From assembly GCF_963678635.1 (NCBI RefSeq), contig NC_087063.1:49117220-49181219 (forward strand): a DNA stretch of 64,000 nucleotides. Reading direction: 5' to 3'. Origin of the DNA: Symsagittifera roscoffensis (taxonomy: Eukaryota; Xenacoelomorpha; Acoela; Convolutidae). The notes beneath the pieces were generated by a model. It ran no database searches, was not told the DNA's origin, and saw only the letters and a list, made by a program, of their open reading frames with translations. Shown here piece after piece: positions 12,501 through 26,445 of this stretch. Every line of letters starts with the position of its first letter. The stretch's first letter is position 1. A program made the translations under genes and the position numbers.

Positions 12501-15500
12501 AGTCGAAATTTGTCTGAAGAAAAAAAAACCCACCCCGAGCACAAATATTCCGTTACTTTCGTACCGAAAGTCGGAACAACAAGACTGCTCGTATCAGGGC
12601 GAAGCCCTGAATATTCCGACAGCCTTTTAAGGTTTATGGAGCAGTACTAACATTAAAAAATGAATGTAATAAAACAAAATGAAAAAAAAATTCTGAAATT
12701 TGAACTTTTTTTTATAAAAATCATCCCCCCACACGCCAGATAAAGTACAAAAGAATAGATTTCGTTGCTAGTAACAATCAATTATGGCGAATAAGCTTAT
12801 TTCCAATTTGGAACGATTTCTAGAACGGATTAAATCTCCGCTTACGCGTTAAAAGCGCGAAATATATCGCGCGTTAATTGTCCCAAATTGGTCAAAATAC
12901 CAATCTTTAAACCCCCATAACTTTACGAAAAAAGATCACAGTAGAAACATGTTTTCAAATTTAAGCTCAGGACAACAATAGCTTTCGAATGAGATAAAGT
13001 CGAAATTTGTCTGAAGAAAAAAAAACCACCCGAGCACAAATATTATGCTATATGAAGTACGAGACAGTAAGAAAAAATAGTCTGCTCCATTTAATTTAGA
13101 ATTTTTTCTGAATCGGACTATTTTACCGTTTATGCGTTATAGAACAAAAAAACATTGCCAGATAATAGTTCCAAATTAGTCAAGTTGGCTATTTTCAAAC
13201 CGTTAGCTTAATATTAAAAAAATAAAGGTGAAAAATTGTTTTATAATTGAGCTCAAGACATTCAAAAACAATTTAGACAAAAAATTAGTTAAAAAGGCTA
13301 TTTTTTTTGGAAAAAAAACCAGCCCATGGCAAACATTTACTCACTTTCTTATAAAAATGGAACGAAACAGTCTCAATACTTTAAAAAAGAAAACAAACAA
13401 GACTGCTCGTATCAGGGCGAGGCCCTGAATGTTCCGACCGCCTCGTAAGGCCTATGGAGCAGTAATATCATGGAAAAATTAAAGGAAATAAAACAAAAAA
13501 AAGTACTAAATAAAATATTTTTTTGAAAATCGTCCCCCCTCCCACGCCATATAAACTACAAACGGATAGATCTCGCTCTTTGTAACAAATCAATTATAGC
13601 AAATAAGCTTCTTTCAACCAATTGGAACGATTTCTAACAGGTATTAACTCTCCGCTTACGCGTTAACAGCGCGAAAGATATCACGCTTTAATTGTCCCAA
13701 ATTGGTCAAAATGCCAATCTTTAAACCCCCATAACTTTACGAAAAAGGATCACAGGAGAAACATGTTTTCAAATTTAAGCTCAAGAAAACAATAGCTTTC
13801 GAATGAGATAATGTCGAATTTTGTCTGAAGAAAAAAAACCACCCCGAGCACAAATATTCCGTTACTTTCGTATCGATAGTCGGAACAATAAGAATATCCA
13901 CTGGACAAAGGGCAGGTTTAGATTGAAAAGTGCATCTAGAAGACCCATAGCCAGGATTCCTGGCTACGATTGTATTCAAAAACCTTACTTCTATCTGAAC
14001 ACTTTCATGAGATGTAACTATCATCAAGGGGGTTTCTGAACAGTTAAAATGCCAAAACCCGAAAACTATTTCTCTAACCTGAAAACTATTTTTGAAGAGT
14101 TTTTTTTCTGGAGTTAGAGTAAAAAACCGAGCACTGCCAATGCCGCATCATATTTAATTTTCTAACGGTTAAAACTTGAAAAATGCGTTTGAAACGATCA
14201 GTTACTTTTTTATACCCCCAAAAAAAAATTAACTCCTATAATGTCAAAGATAGATGCTGTTTTTTAGTTTGTTGACGGAGTACCATGACCTATATGAGCT
14301 GCAAAGACAGAGACTGGAGCACCAGATCAGTGTGTTGAGCGAGGAGAAGGAGATATGGAGCACTGCATGCTACACCATGGCTGTCAAGGTCAGCTCAGCT
14401 CAGCTCAGCTCAGCTCAGCTCATTTTGCTAGATTCTTATTTGAATCATTTCGAGATTTGAGCTTGACTATTTCTCGTATCTATAAATTTGATTCCAATTG
14501 CGATTCATCCAAGAAGTGTTTTGGATGTATCGTACAACTAAAAGTTGCATTTGCAATTGATGCGGCAAACTACATACGAGATATTTCGAAGTCATCAATT
14601 TCAAATAATTAGACTCAAATAATCTATTGCAGCATAAAAATGCAGCAGGTACCCAGATTGTCCGTCTTATCAGACAGAGCAAAAGGTGTTGTTACGACAA
14701 AATGATATGCCTATTTGTAATTCTTAATCAATTTTTTCAGCTTCGATTGAATTTTGCGGGTGATTAAAACTAGAAGCTATAGATTTGATTCAATTCAACC
14801 AGCTTTTTGTTGACATTGTGGAAAAACTGACTAACATGCAAGATAATCAGAATGACTCCCCTTTCTCCTCGATCCCGCATATTATGATGAATTACTACAA
14901 CTTTGGAAATCCCTGAAAAAAAATCATCTCGGTGAAAATCACTGAAAAAAAATCTTTTCTAGCGGTCATGATGGCATAAATTTAAAAAAATTGGTGCTGA
15001 GACGATTGGCTATCCAATAGCTGACTTGTTCAATCAAATGTTAATCTATAGTAAATTTCCAGAAGTTTGCAAAAAAAATAACGTTTTTATAAAAAGTGTT
15101 CTTGCGAGAATCTTATGAACTCTAACCCATTAAACCAGTTCTCACCAATAAGCAGTTATCAGAAAAAGTTTTTCAATTGTCTTTGAACTTCATTAGTAAG
15201 TTCAACATTTTTGCAGCAGAAGAATTCTGATTCAGGAAATTTGTTCTTTTATCCACGTTATCAATTCAACAAATTAATTTATGCGATTGGCTTGTGTTTC
15301 TGGTTTTTATAAAACGTTTGACAGCATCTATCGTATTATGCTGTTGAAAAAGCATTCAGATGTAGAAATGTGCTACAGGGGGCTCTAATTTTAATCCACT
15401 GCTTTTTCTGTTATACATAATTGACCTTTTTAAAAACCCCCAAAAAACTGTCTTTTCGTGGATGACACAATGTTGTTTCGCACTAACAAAAGTTTAAGCG

Positions 15501-18500
15501 GAGTACAAGAATTCAAGAAAAAGTTGAAAAAGAAGACTTGTGCTGCAACGCTAAGTTTTGTCGGAAATTTAAAAAGTTAGGTATCTTTAGGAGAAGAAAA
15601 CTGGGCTATGTAGGTGAATTCAAGCCTTTGGACGTCGTAACGGACAACGATTTGACTTTTTTAGCATGTTGATGCAAAAAAGCCAGTTTTACCAGCTTGC
15701 TAAGACAAAGCAAAGGGGGTTTCATCTCGATACCTACACTTGAGATTTATTAAGGTTTGCGCCAAGTCGGTTTTTTCTTATAGCGTATTAGCATATGGCT
15801 GTTTGTCAAAACAGGTTTTCGAAGATTTTTATCAACTCGAAAACGGATTTTCAGAACTGATTTTTTTAAAGTTTCAATTTGTGATGCCAGTTTTTCATGA
15901 TTAAAAATCAAACCTTTTTCGCATAATTTCGTGCGCTATCCTTGTGAGTTAAATAATGTATTTCTAACTTTTTCTAAAAATTCAAAAAAAGACAAATTGT
16001 CCAGATCAGTTCAATTGAACTGCTAAAATTCATTCCACTGATAGCTCTCTAATCAAATAGCAGTTGAATTTTTTCAAATATTCAGCAACTAAATCAGATT
16101 TAGCAACGAAAGCGAACTGACTTTTGAAAATATCTCTACTTTCTGTAGATAACTGAGAACAACCGTCTGAACACTTCTAAACGACTGCACATGGCGGAGA
16201 AGACGTGGGCTAAGCTGGCATCCCATTACGCTCTATTTCTGGCAGACAGAGACTGCGAACTGATGGCCAAACTACAGACACACGTGGACAAGTACGCGAC
16301 AGGAGTTCCACATTTCAAAACTTAAAAAGCCTCATTTTAAACGTGACTCATTCATTGTATGTAATTCGTTGTTCATGCATATGGCTTATTCATTTACTCT
16401 ATTCGTGATTAATAACAAAATTTCAGAGATGATTATATAAATGACTCGTTGAATTGCGGAGAAGCTCGATTAAAATAAGGTTGATGATCATTTCAGGTGG
16501 CGTGAAATCATTTCGGAGATGAATTACAACATAGCAACTGGTGATAAGTCTTCCAAGGTCAAGCTGATGACATTGAAAGAAGAAATGACAGAACGAGCGG
16601 CCACATACTCCAAAACCATGCTGTAAGTGTCACCTTCGATTTTGTTCTAATTCTTGTGAAAAGAATATCTCGATACAATATCTGAAAGTTTTATTACCAT
16701 GAACATCATTTTTAATTCGATTATAAGTATATTTTAGATCCCTTTTTCGGAGCTTTTCAGAAGCCAAAACAGATTAACTGCATTCAAAATTTTTGTGATG
16801 AGACTGTTTCACATAAAAAATTAGTTGAGCATTATCCTGAATCAAATTCTCCGATAATTACTTTTATTAAATTATTCCATTCAAAAACTGGACTTATTTG
16901 TGTTTTGGCAGTATCGATTTCGACACGCATTCTGGGACTGAAACCCGTCGTTCACTTTGTTCATCTCTAGATTCGTAAGAAGAGTTCTGAGTGATTTTCT
17001 CCGCCAGTCCAACTTCTGAATAGTGTGCTTGAAGAACCAATTTGTATTTTTGGACAAGAAAGTCGTATGAGTGCGATGAAAAAAAAAAATTCCACTGATA
17101 TTTTGAGCTTTGTTTTTAAGTCGAAGACACTATAGACGACTATCTTCATAAATCAGCTCAATTGTGCAGTTTGCAAATAAAATTGTTTCTGAACTTTTCA
17201 TTCTGACCTTTCGTGGCATGACCTTTTAAGAAAATCCACGGCATTTCCTGCTTTAAGCGTTAATACCGAGTGATTTACCATCGTAATCTCCAACCATTTT
17301 AAGACATCCTCATTTTTTCGAACTCTGTCATCTTGTCTTGTAATCTGCGTTGTCGACGGGGGGTTTTGGAGTATTTCTCGAGGGAGATAGGAGCTGAAAG
17401 ACTATTATCCAGAGTATCAATCAAATAAAAGGCTCATAATTGGGCTAATTTTCACGCTTGTCTAAAAGCACCATATTGAGGTGGAGGCTCAGAATTAGCT
17501 AGAATTCATTTCAATGAACCTGCGGTTTATTAGAACGGACTACAAAAATTCCTGCTGCGTTATTAAAATACATTCCCTTGCTGAATCCCAAAGTTAAACT
17601 TAGGCGTATTAATGTTTCGAAGCCCGGCACGTTCTAAAAATTTCTAATTGCAACTGCTAACTTTAGTCGGTTTAATGAGCGATCTCATGTTTGAACTAAC
17701 ACCATTGGATCCGGTATATACTCTCTCATCATTGAATCACTTTATCTTCGCCTCTTTAAGACCAATTTCACTTAACATGGTATCTCGAGTGAGCAGTTAT
17801 AAAACGCCAGTTCTATAAAAAAAAGAATAAATCATTTGTTCATTATCAGTACTTTGGTTTGGGTTTAGAATAAGATTCATGGGACCAAATTAAGATCCTC
17901 ATCCTCCACCCCAGCCCTTAATTTAAATTAAATTTGCTAAGCGCTGCATGTAAAATGCTCGTTCTGATTTGATTGGCTGAAAATTTCTAACTTAGACCAA
18001 TTTAACATCCCCACCCCCAAACGACTTTACAATCAAGTGAATCATTGCATTGTTATCATGTGCTGGCGTAGACCTACACTCAAATACTTTTTTATTGACA
18101 ACTTTTTGATCGCTAGATTTAGAATGATTATTATGAAAAAATATATATATTTCTAATTGGTGTTAAAATTCCAAAACATTTTCCAAAAAAATGTACCAAA
18201 GCCCGTGAGCCCGACTTAATACAAAACAAGATTAACAAGAGTTATATTTCCATGTGTGCAATGCATGTTTTGTGATGGAGACTTAACTGCCATGACATTA
18301 AACTATTTTTCAACAAATTATTGAATTTATTGTTCCGACTTTCGATACGAAAGTAACGGAATATTTGTGCTCGGGGTGGGTTTTCTTTTCTTCAGACAAA
18401 TTTCGACTTTTTAATTAGCCATTTTTGACGGAATTTTTTTATATCATTCGAAAGGTATTGTTGTCCTGAGCTCAAATTTGAAAAGATATTTTACCTGTGA

Positions 18501-21500
18501 CCTGAAGAGTTAATCCGTCTTACAAATCGTTCCAAATTGGTTAAAAGAAGCTTATTCGCCATAATTGGTTTGTTACAAGGAGCAAAATCTATCCTTTTGT
18601 ACTTTGTATGGCGTTTGGGGGGATGATTTTCATAAAAAATTTCAAATTTCAGAAAAAAAAATTTCATTTTTTTTTTTTTTTACATTTATTTTTTTAATGT
18701 TATTACTGCTCCATAAACCTTAAAAGGCAGTCGGAACATTCAGGGCTTCGCCCTGATACGAGCAGTCTTGTTACATTTTTGAGTATTTTAGAACTGCTGA
18801 GAGCCGAATAGTACAGCCATCTCCAGAAGCCATCTTGAGATTCCATAAAGATCTGAAGAGCTGGCAAGAGGTAACTCCAAATCCGTTTTTTTTTTTGATA
18901 TGTCAGTTGACAGATGAAACAAGGATAGCCGGTTGCTTTGCAAGTAGCACAGAATGTACAGACCATAAAAATAACAAAAAAAAGTTTTTTTTTTCAAATT
19001 AGTGTCGTTTTTGTGCTTGGTGTGATTAAATAATTATACCAACGCGTAGAAAGTTAGTGAATCAGGCATAATCGACAAAAATTGTCTTCAGTAATGAATA
19101 ACAAAAAAAAAGAAAAAATAGTGAATTAGGCATAATCGACAAAAGTTGTCTTCAAAGAATGAACAAGAAAAAGAAAAAACACAACCCAATACATAGTTCT
19201 TCACCATTTTCAATGTTCTGAACCAAACAAAACTATGAGAAAAACTACAAGTTAACTTTTAGTTAGACAAAATGAGAAATTAGAAAATTAAACACTGCTT
19301 TTAAACGTTAAAAATTCAGAAAGCATTTTACACTCACCTAGTAAATAAACGTTTTTTGCTACTATTTTGCTATGATTTGCTATCGATTCGGCACAAGCAA
19401 AAAGTATAGTCAATTGACACCGTTTCTTAAACCTACCTCGTTGCTTTTCAATTGTCACTACACGCTCATAAATGATACTAACTTTTAAAAAGGATTTTTT
19501 TTCTGATTTTATTCTGTAAAAATTACTGTGATCTGAACATTCTATGATAGCTGCATAGAGGCTGGCTACTTTTTGACTTCTCTAAATTAAGTTAGATGTT
19601 CAATTGTACTTCATTTGCTTAAAAGAAGACAAAAATTACGCTCTCCAAAAACAAAGTGCAAACGGCACAAAAGCATGCGTGACTAGTTCTAAAATTTGTT
19701 TGGGGGTAGATTTTCACAAAAAATCTCAATTTTTTCCTTTTATTTTAATTTATTTTTTTTTCTTGTTATTACGGCTCCATGGACATTAAAAGGCAGTCGG
19801 AACTTTTAGCGTTTCGCCCTGAAACGAGCAGTTTTGTTAAAATTAGCTGTTATCTGAAATAAGTTAGACTGGTAAACATTAATTGTTAATTTGCGTTCAT
19901 TCATCGTTCATCTAACGGCAAAGCTTTCGGCTCCAAAATTACGAACGCACGCAGATAGTAAAGCATTGACAAATTTGCACCAAAATTATATATTGCTTCA
20001 TGATTATCAGTCGCACCGAATGATCCTACAAAAATTTAAAAAACATGCTTACTTTTTTTAACTCGAAACTAATGTTTTCTGAGGACTGTGTGAAAAACTA
20101 CACAAAAACTTAAAATGAGATTGCTGAGGCACAATTGGTTTAAATTTATCCAAAAGTTGAATGACAAAACCAGAAATTTTATAGGCAAGGAAGTATCTCT
20201 TATAAATATCTCTCTGAGGTAAAACTCAATTATTGAAGGCCAAAATCCTTGACTCTCTCAAAATTCGTCTAAAAAGCAAAAACTTCCTTTTCAATTTGAG
20301 AACTTTTTGAAATTTTTTAGTGTTTGTTAAACTAAATTGAAAAGGTTGTAATAAGAGCTTATTGAACAACCTACCACCTAAATCAAATTAGGGAGGAGAT
20401 CGCTGACTTGGTTAAAACTAATGCTTTTCTGCCAATTAGATTTGAACATAGTAAGTGCAGCTTCTACTGCTTGATTTTGCCCTTTATTTCTATAGGGGAG
20501 GTAGTTCACTTCATCTATTCGGGGGAGGTTGTTCAAGTGAGCTGGTAATTTTTTTCCCTTTCTTTTAACAGCAAAATGTTCTGACCTGTTTTTTCTCAAA
20601 ATTAAATTCGGTTTGAGTAAATTTTGTAAGGTAACTCAAAGTAGCCGTGAGCTGAAAAAAAATCAGAAATTAATTAAATTGCAATTGTAATACAAGTTTG
20701 TCAATATTCACCGACAATTGCCATATAATTTTTTCTTGTTTAGATTATTTTTTTAAATTGAACCAAAAAATTTAGAGAACTTCAATTTAGATTTTTTCCC
20801 AACAATTTTTCCATTTTTTTTTTGAATTTTTCCTCTTGAATTTTTCTTCTTATCTAATTATTGAAACGAGAAAAAGAGTTATTTAAATACCATCACATCA
20901 TAATGTATCACGCACTGAAGTTTCTCTTTGAATAATCAATTATATGGCGATTTTATGTTCGAAGACAAAAAGTAATATATTATATGATCTAACTAATTGA
21001 TTGAAATACTCAGTTTTTGTTGTGTCAGTTATTTTGGAATTACAATCGCTTTTTTTTCAAGGTAATACCATTTTTTGTGTCGGTTATATTGGAATTAAAA
21101 ACTGTTTTTTCTTCAGGTAATACCAAAAAATAAAATCTTTTTTTCCCAGATAATCGCAAGATAATCTAGTGTGTTTTCTCCATATAAAATCTAGTCCGAA
21201 TAAAATTTATTGTTTGCATAATAAAATGGCAGCAAAATCTTTTTGCCATTTCTTTGCTGCCAAAACAAGTCAATGTAAGCATGAACCAAAAAGTCAAATC
21301 ATTGCTTTTGTAAAATCTTTTCACTCATGGGTTGCAAATTTTTAGCGAGTTTTTTTTTTACTTGTCTAACTTTCGTTTTATTTATCTTAATTTTTAGTTA
21401 ATTAACGCCATTTTCTTTTATGGTGCATTCTTTCCTCTATTTTTTTCTAGCAAAAACTAATTTTTTTACTGACAATTTTTTGTTAATTCATAATCGCAAT

Positions 21501-24500
21501 GCTCCAGATTTCTTGTTTTTAGTTAACTCATGATCGCAATGCTCCAGATTAATTTTTTTCGATCTAATTGCTTCTTAACGCATCAATTTATTAGTTTGAT
21601 TGTTTTTAAACTGAAAATTATTAGGAATTTATGAAACAAATATTCAGCAAAAATGAACTTTTCAGTGATGATTCTAAGTTATTAATCGCAGAAGCAACTT
21701 TGGGGGGATAAGGGTTAGCCAATGTTCCCTCCCCCCACAAGTGTTTCGAAAATTTTTGGATACGATCAATCAAAATGGATGCTTTGAAATAATGCCATAG
21801 GGTAGACCATCTGCGGGGAATGCGCGTCAAAAAACGCTATTTTAGGAAATTTTTAAAAATTTGAGCAAAATTGAGTTTCTACTGATATTTTTTAGTGAAT
21901 TCATGGTCGCAGTGATCCATTGGTTTGGCTTTTGCATTGAAAAATCAAATTTTAAGCTACAAAAAATTTTGTTTTCAGCGAGTCAATTTTTTAAATAGAT
22001 TTCCTGATTTTTCTATGGAGACAAAAATTGACTTTATTACAATTATATAGTGAAAAAATAGATTATCTTGAAATTATATGGAGATAAAAATAGGTTTTGC
22101 TGGAAGTATAATGCGACATAGACATAATCGCTGTGGAAATTTTCGCGCTATTATAATAGATGGTTGATTGCCTGAATTGAATGATTTGATTACACATAAT
22201 CAATTATAATGGCAACTTTTTTGGCAAGATTTTCTCAATATAATGTATATGTTTATCCGAGAAATTTCGGCAATGGATATAAAATTAGTTTTGCAGGTTA
22301 ACTTTTCACAAATTATCGTCATAATTATTGCTGAGACATATATTTTTGAAAATATATTTGACTCGGATTCACGACCAGTAGGAATCTCGACGACTAATAG
22401 GACACCACACTTGGTCAAAATCCGTCAAAAATCACTTTTTTCAGTGGAGGTCTTGAAACAATAAAAAAATAGCCTGCTTTTCTATTAGCTCTGAGTTTTG
22501 CAGTAACGCTGTATAACATTTCAGAAAAATAAACGAATTAAAGGTCCGATTATTTTATAAGTGACTTTTACAAGAACATTAAGGTTTAAAGATTCATAAT
22601 TGACCTAAAATTAAACAAATGTGAAAACAATTTTGAAATAGGTTAATGTTAATTGTGAAATAAGGCTTTGTACCTTCGTCCAATCGGATTTCTAAGAGGT
22701 CCAATCGGATTTCTAAACTGGCCTGAATAGTAGAATTATTCAAGTCAATTTCTCTCGACCCGGAATTTTTTTTTCGAAATATTATTTTGAACCCAAATCA
22801 CGACATTTGGATTCTTCAAATGCAGAGTTTTTATTGGTTCTCTTGAGTAATGATATGGATTTCATCTAAAAACTATTTGATTTACGCGACCAAAAAATTT
22901 TTTTTGAAAGAAGGAAAGCAATTAAAGACTTGTTTGTTTTCAGGCGATCTTGGCGGAGGTTGAGAAGTACAGTGGGGATACTCTGCTGCAGTACCAGGAG
23001 CAGTTCCAGCAGTGCAAACACGAGATAGCCCAGTGGAACGAAGTGGCCCACAGAGTGTTTACGCGACACCAGCAGGAGGACGGCTCCAAGTTCCCAGAAC
23101 ACGACAAGATGCACCATGTCAACGAGGTCAGATTTATGACGTCATTTTATTCCTGGATTAGGCAAAGCTTCGTTGATGATGGAGAATAGAAAAGCCTTAA
23201 AAATCCTACACTGCCAAATCCGCCCCTACCAAGCATACAAATTCAAAGAGTTCAACAAGGGAGACGACTTTCACAACATTTAAAAAGCATTTCTTAAAAA
23301 ACATTTTGAACATTTAGAAAAATTTGACGCAAAGTAATTTAGCATTTTTAGGAGTACCTTAAAAAATTGAACAACATTTAAACCTGCAATCCGGCCAGTT
23401 CAACCCTGAAGTTTGTTTCAAACCTTTAAAAAGCTGCGGTATAATTGTTTGTAGTGTAAAATGTAGTGTTTTATTTCAGGCTGTGGAGAAATTGATGTCA
23501 CAATTCAACACGCTCATTTTGGGAGAAAATGGTAAGGTTTTTAATTATGAAAGGAAACTTACTACCCTGAAACTGAAGCACACGCCTTCTTTGCCTAAAA
23601 AGCGGGCTTGCCGCTTGGGGAATGGAAAATGTTTTCTATTTCAAAGCGTGTTATTTTTCTTTATATGTCGCAGGCACTGCCAAGTTCCTGATCCAAGTTG
23701 GCAACGAAGTGGACCAATGGGAGACTAAGATGCACTCGCTGGTGAATGGGGCCCAGACTCTCTCGGAGGGCGAGTGGGTCAAGTTCCTCAACTACGTCAA
23801 TTCATGGCCCTCTACTGTGGAAAATATCATTTCTTTTGTGGGGAAGACGAGGAGCTATGACCAGATTGGAAAAGAGTACAAGGAGTATGTTTTTAATCTT
23901 TATTTAAGAATGCTTAAGAATGTTTTTTGGGAGAAAGCACAGTTACAAGGTTTCAAAAAAGTTGAACCGTATAAAAAGATTTTTCTTGCATAAAAATATG
24001 TTTGATAGCTCGCCTACTTTTTCATTGAAAACGCTTCGGAAAAGGTCAGAGTTTTGATTAAAAAAGTGAAAGCGAATAAAAAAGCAAGTAATTCATTGTA
24101 TCAGAGAAAAATGTTCAAATTTATGTTGATTTCAGAATTAGAGAAATTGGCATATGAACAATTTACACTAAGAGAGGAATACCCTTTGCTAAAAAGTCAT
24201 CCTAATGAAAGTGCACATCTGCGTTCCTCGTTTTTCACAAAGAACTAAGCGGCTTGTATGATATGATTTTCCCCTTTACTATCCCTCGTGGAGCTTTCTG
24301 TTTTTTTTTCAAAAGGTTGAGTCTTGAGGAGGTGCTGAAGACAGTGCAGGTGTGGATGTCCTCCGCCTCAAACGGGGATAGACAACGAGACTCAAAAGAT
24401 CATCGACAAGGTAACCGCCCCAAGTTTTCGATTGATAGATTTTTTTCAAAAGCAAAAAATTTGACTAATTGCAGTGAAAGAAGCACAGAGCAATATGCCC

Positions 24501-26409
24501 AGTTATTTTTCCTTAATGTAAGGGGGGTTGGGCTACAATTCGTTTCAAGCGACGATTCGTAACAGGCGATAAATCGTAAATTTTTAAAAGGCGACTATTC
24601 CTAACAAGCGACGATTCGTATCAAGCTACAATTCGTATCAATGTTTTGCTTGATGTTTAAAATTTTTTAAAAATAATCGAAAGCTTAATTAAAATACAAG
24701 GAAACCGCTCATTTCGAAGCAAGATTTTGAGCGTAATTGTCTAAAAAAACCGCTCAAACCGCTCAAATCTTGCTTGAAAAACCGTTCAAAAATCACCACA
24801 AGAAATGTGCGGTTTTTGAGCGGTTTTTTAAGCAAGATTTGAGCGGTTTGAGCGGTTTTTCCAAAAAAACCGCCCAAACCGCTCAAATCTTGCTGGAAAA
24901 CCGCTCAAACCGCTCAAATCTTGAGCGGTTTTTGAGCGGGATCTCGACCCGGGGTGTAAAAGCGTCCGGACATTCTATGCTACTCCTCTATTTTGTGATT
25001 TCCATATTTTCGTAACTCTGAGCACATCTTCAATACTAACAGGTGGGCAGTGTGCACAAGTCCTTGATCCATTGGATGGTGCAAGTGCTGCTCAAACTGG
25101 CCCCGGACAGGCCTGACAATGTGGGGGACTCCTACAATGCACACTTTGCCACAGTGGAGCAGATCGAGGAACAGGGGCAGAAACTGGAGAGGACTCTCGT
25201 CAAGTTCAGCGAGTACCTCATCAGGTGACTATAGCTTTGCATTGTTGCAAAAAAATAGTTCGAGCTCATTTTCATTTGTTAAGATTATAATTTTCATTAA
25301 ATCAGTTGTTAATAAATAATTAATGGAACGTTGGTATATGCTGTATTTAAAAACTAAAACGAAAAAGATCAAAAACACAAAAAATAACTTCATTCTCAAA
25401 AATCAATCTAATCCAATAATTATCATTAGAGAATTCCAAAATCTATATTATTCTACACCACCAAAAACGTTCAAAATTCTTTTTTTTGTTCGTTTCAGCT
25501 GCTGTGGTAGTGCTGTAATGGACGTAGAGAGGGGAAATACTGTGGACACTGACGCAGAGTACAGAGATTTGAAGAAGATTGCGGCAAGTTTTTCATTTAA
25601 AGATGAACATACTCCCAACTCATGTAAAAATAGACACGATCAACAAAGTTTAGACTTCACGCGCTGAGGTGAGCCTTAGTTTCAGACACAGAAAATAGCG
25701 CTGGTTAATTATCTCAGTTTGACCACACCGGCAGTTTTAATTTCCTCATAACAGCATGAATATAAATTACTGATTAAATATGATTATGTGTTAATGAACA
25801 TAGTGAAGACACTTATATGAGAAGTGGGATCTACTTAACAATTGCCCCCTTTTTTTAAGAAAGGGGGCAATTGATAAGTAGATTAAAATAAGGCTTTTTC
25901 GACCAATCAGAATGCAGCAAAATTGTAATTCTCAATAGGAAGCTCAGTGCTGATTTACTGCTTTTATGAATAGGGGTGGCAATTCTTAAGCAGATACCAA
26001 AGGGGGGGGGGGCGATTGTTAAGTAGATCCGAGACGTGTTGGTATGTTTTTCTAGAAAAAAGCCCTAGAAAATGTGCACGCTCGTATTTCGCAATAGCAC
26101 TTTTGATTTTGTTTTCGTTTTAATTTCATTCTGAAAAGAAGGCAACTTATGCTCTATGCTCTCCCCGCACTGGAGTTCCATGGTTAATAATTGATTATAA
26201 TCTATTTTTTCAGATGAAATTATGAAATTTGCAATTTTTTTTCAAAATTATCTCATTTCCTGGTTCGTGCAGTTGCTACGTACTACGTTTCATATATTTT
26301 TACATTCCACATGAGATTTTATTTTATTTAAGTTTCCTCTACTTTTTCGATACTACGTAAACTCCATCGCCCTTTTAACAACCCCCTTCCCCAATTTACC
26401 CCCCCCCCT

Positions 26410-26445
<36 letters not shown>

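Larger units (their letters stand above)
18871..22943. other. intron 11, AT-rich, few features
   Basis: Contains a partial family A copy (19690-19833), small duplications (GGCATAATCGACAAAA twice near 19060-19145, CATAATCGCAATGCTCCAGA-like twice near 21488-21550, GTCCAATCGGATTTCTAA twice near 22678-22715) and a possible transposase scrap at 21621-21830. No host exon seen. Confidence 0.5.

Noticed and set aside
24689-25015. Overlapping ORFs on both strands
   Set aside because: Generated by the AGCGGTTT hairpin array; no codon bias.
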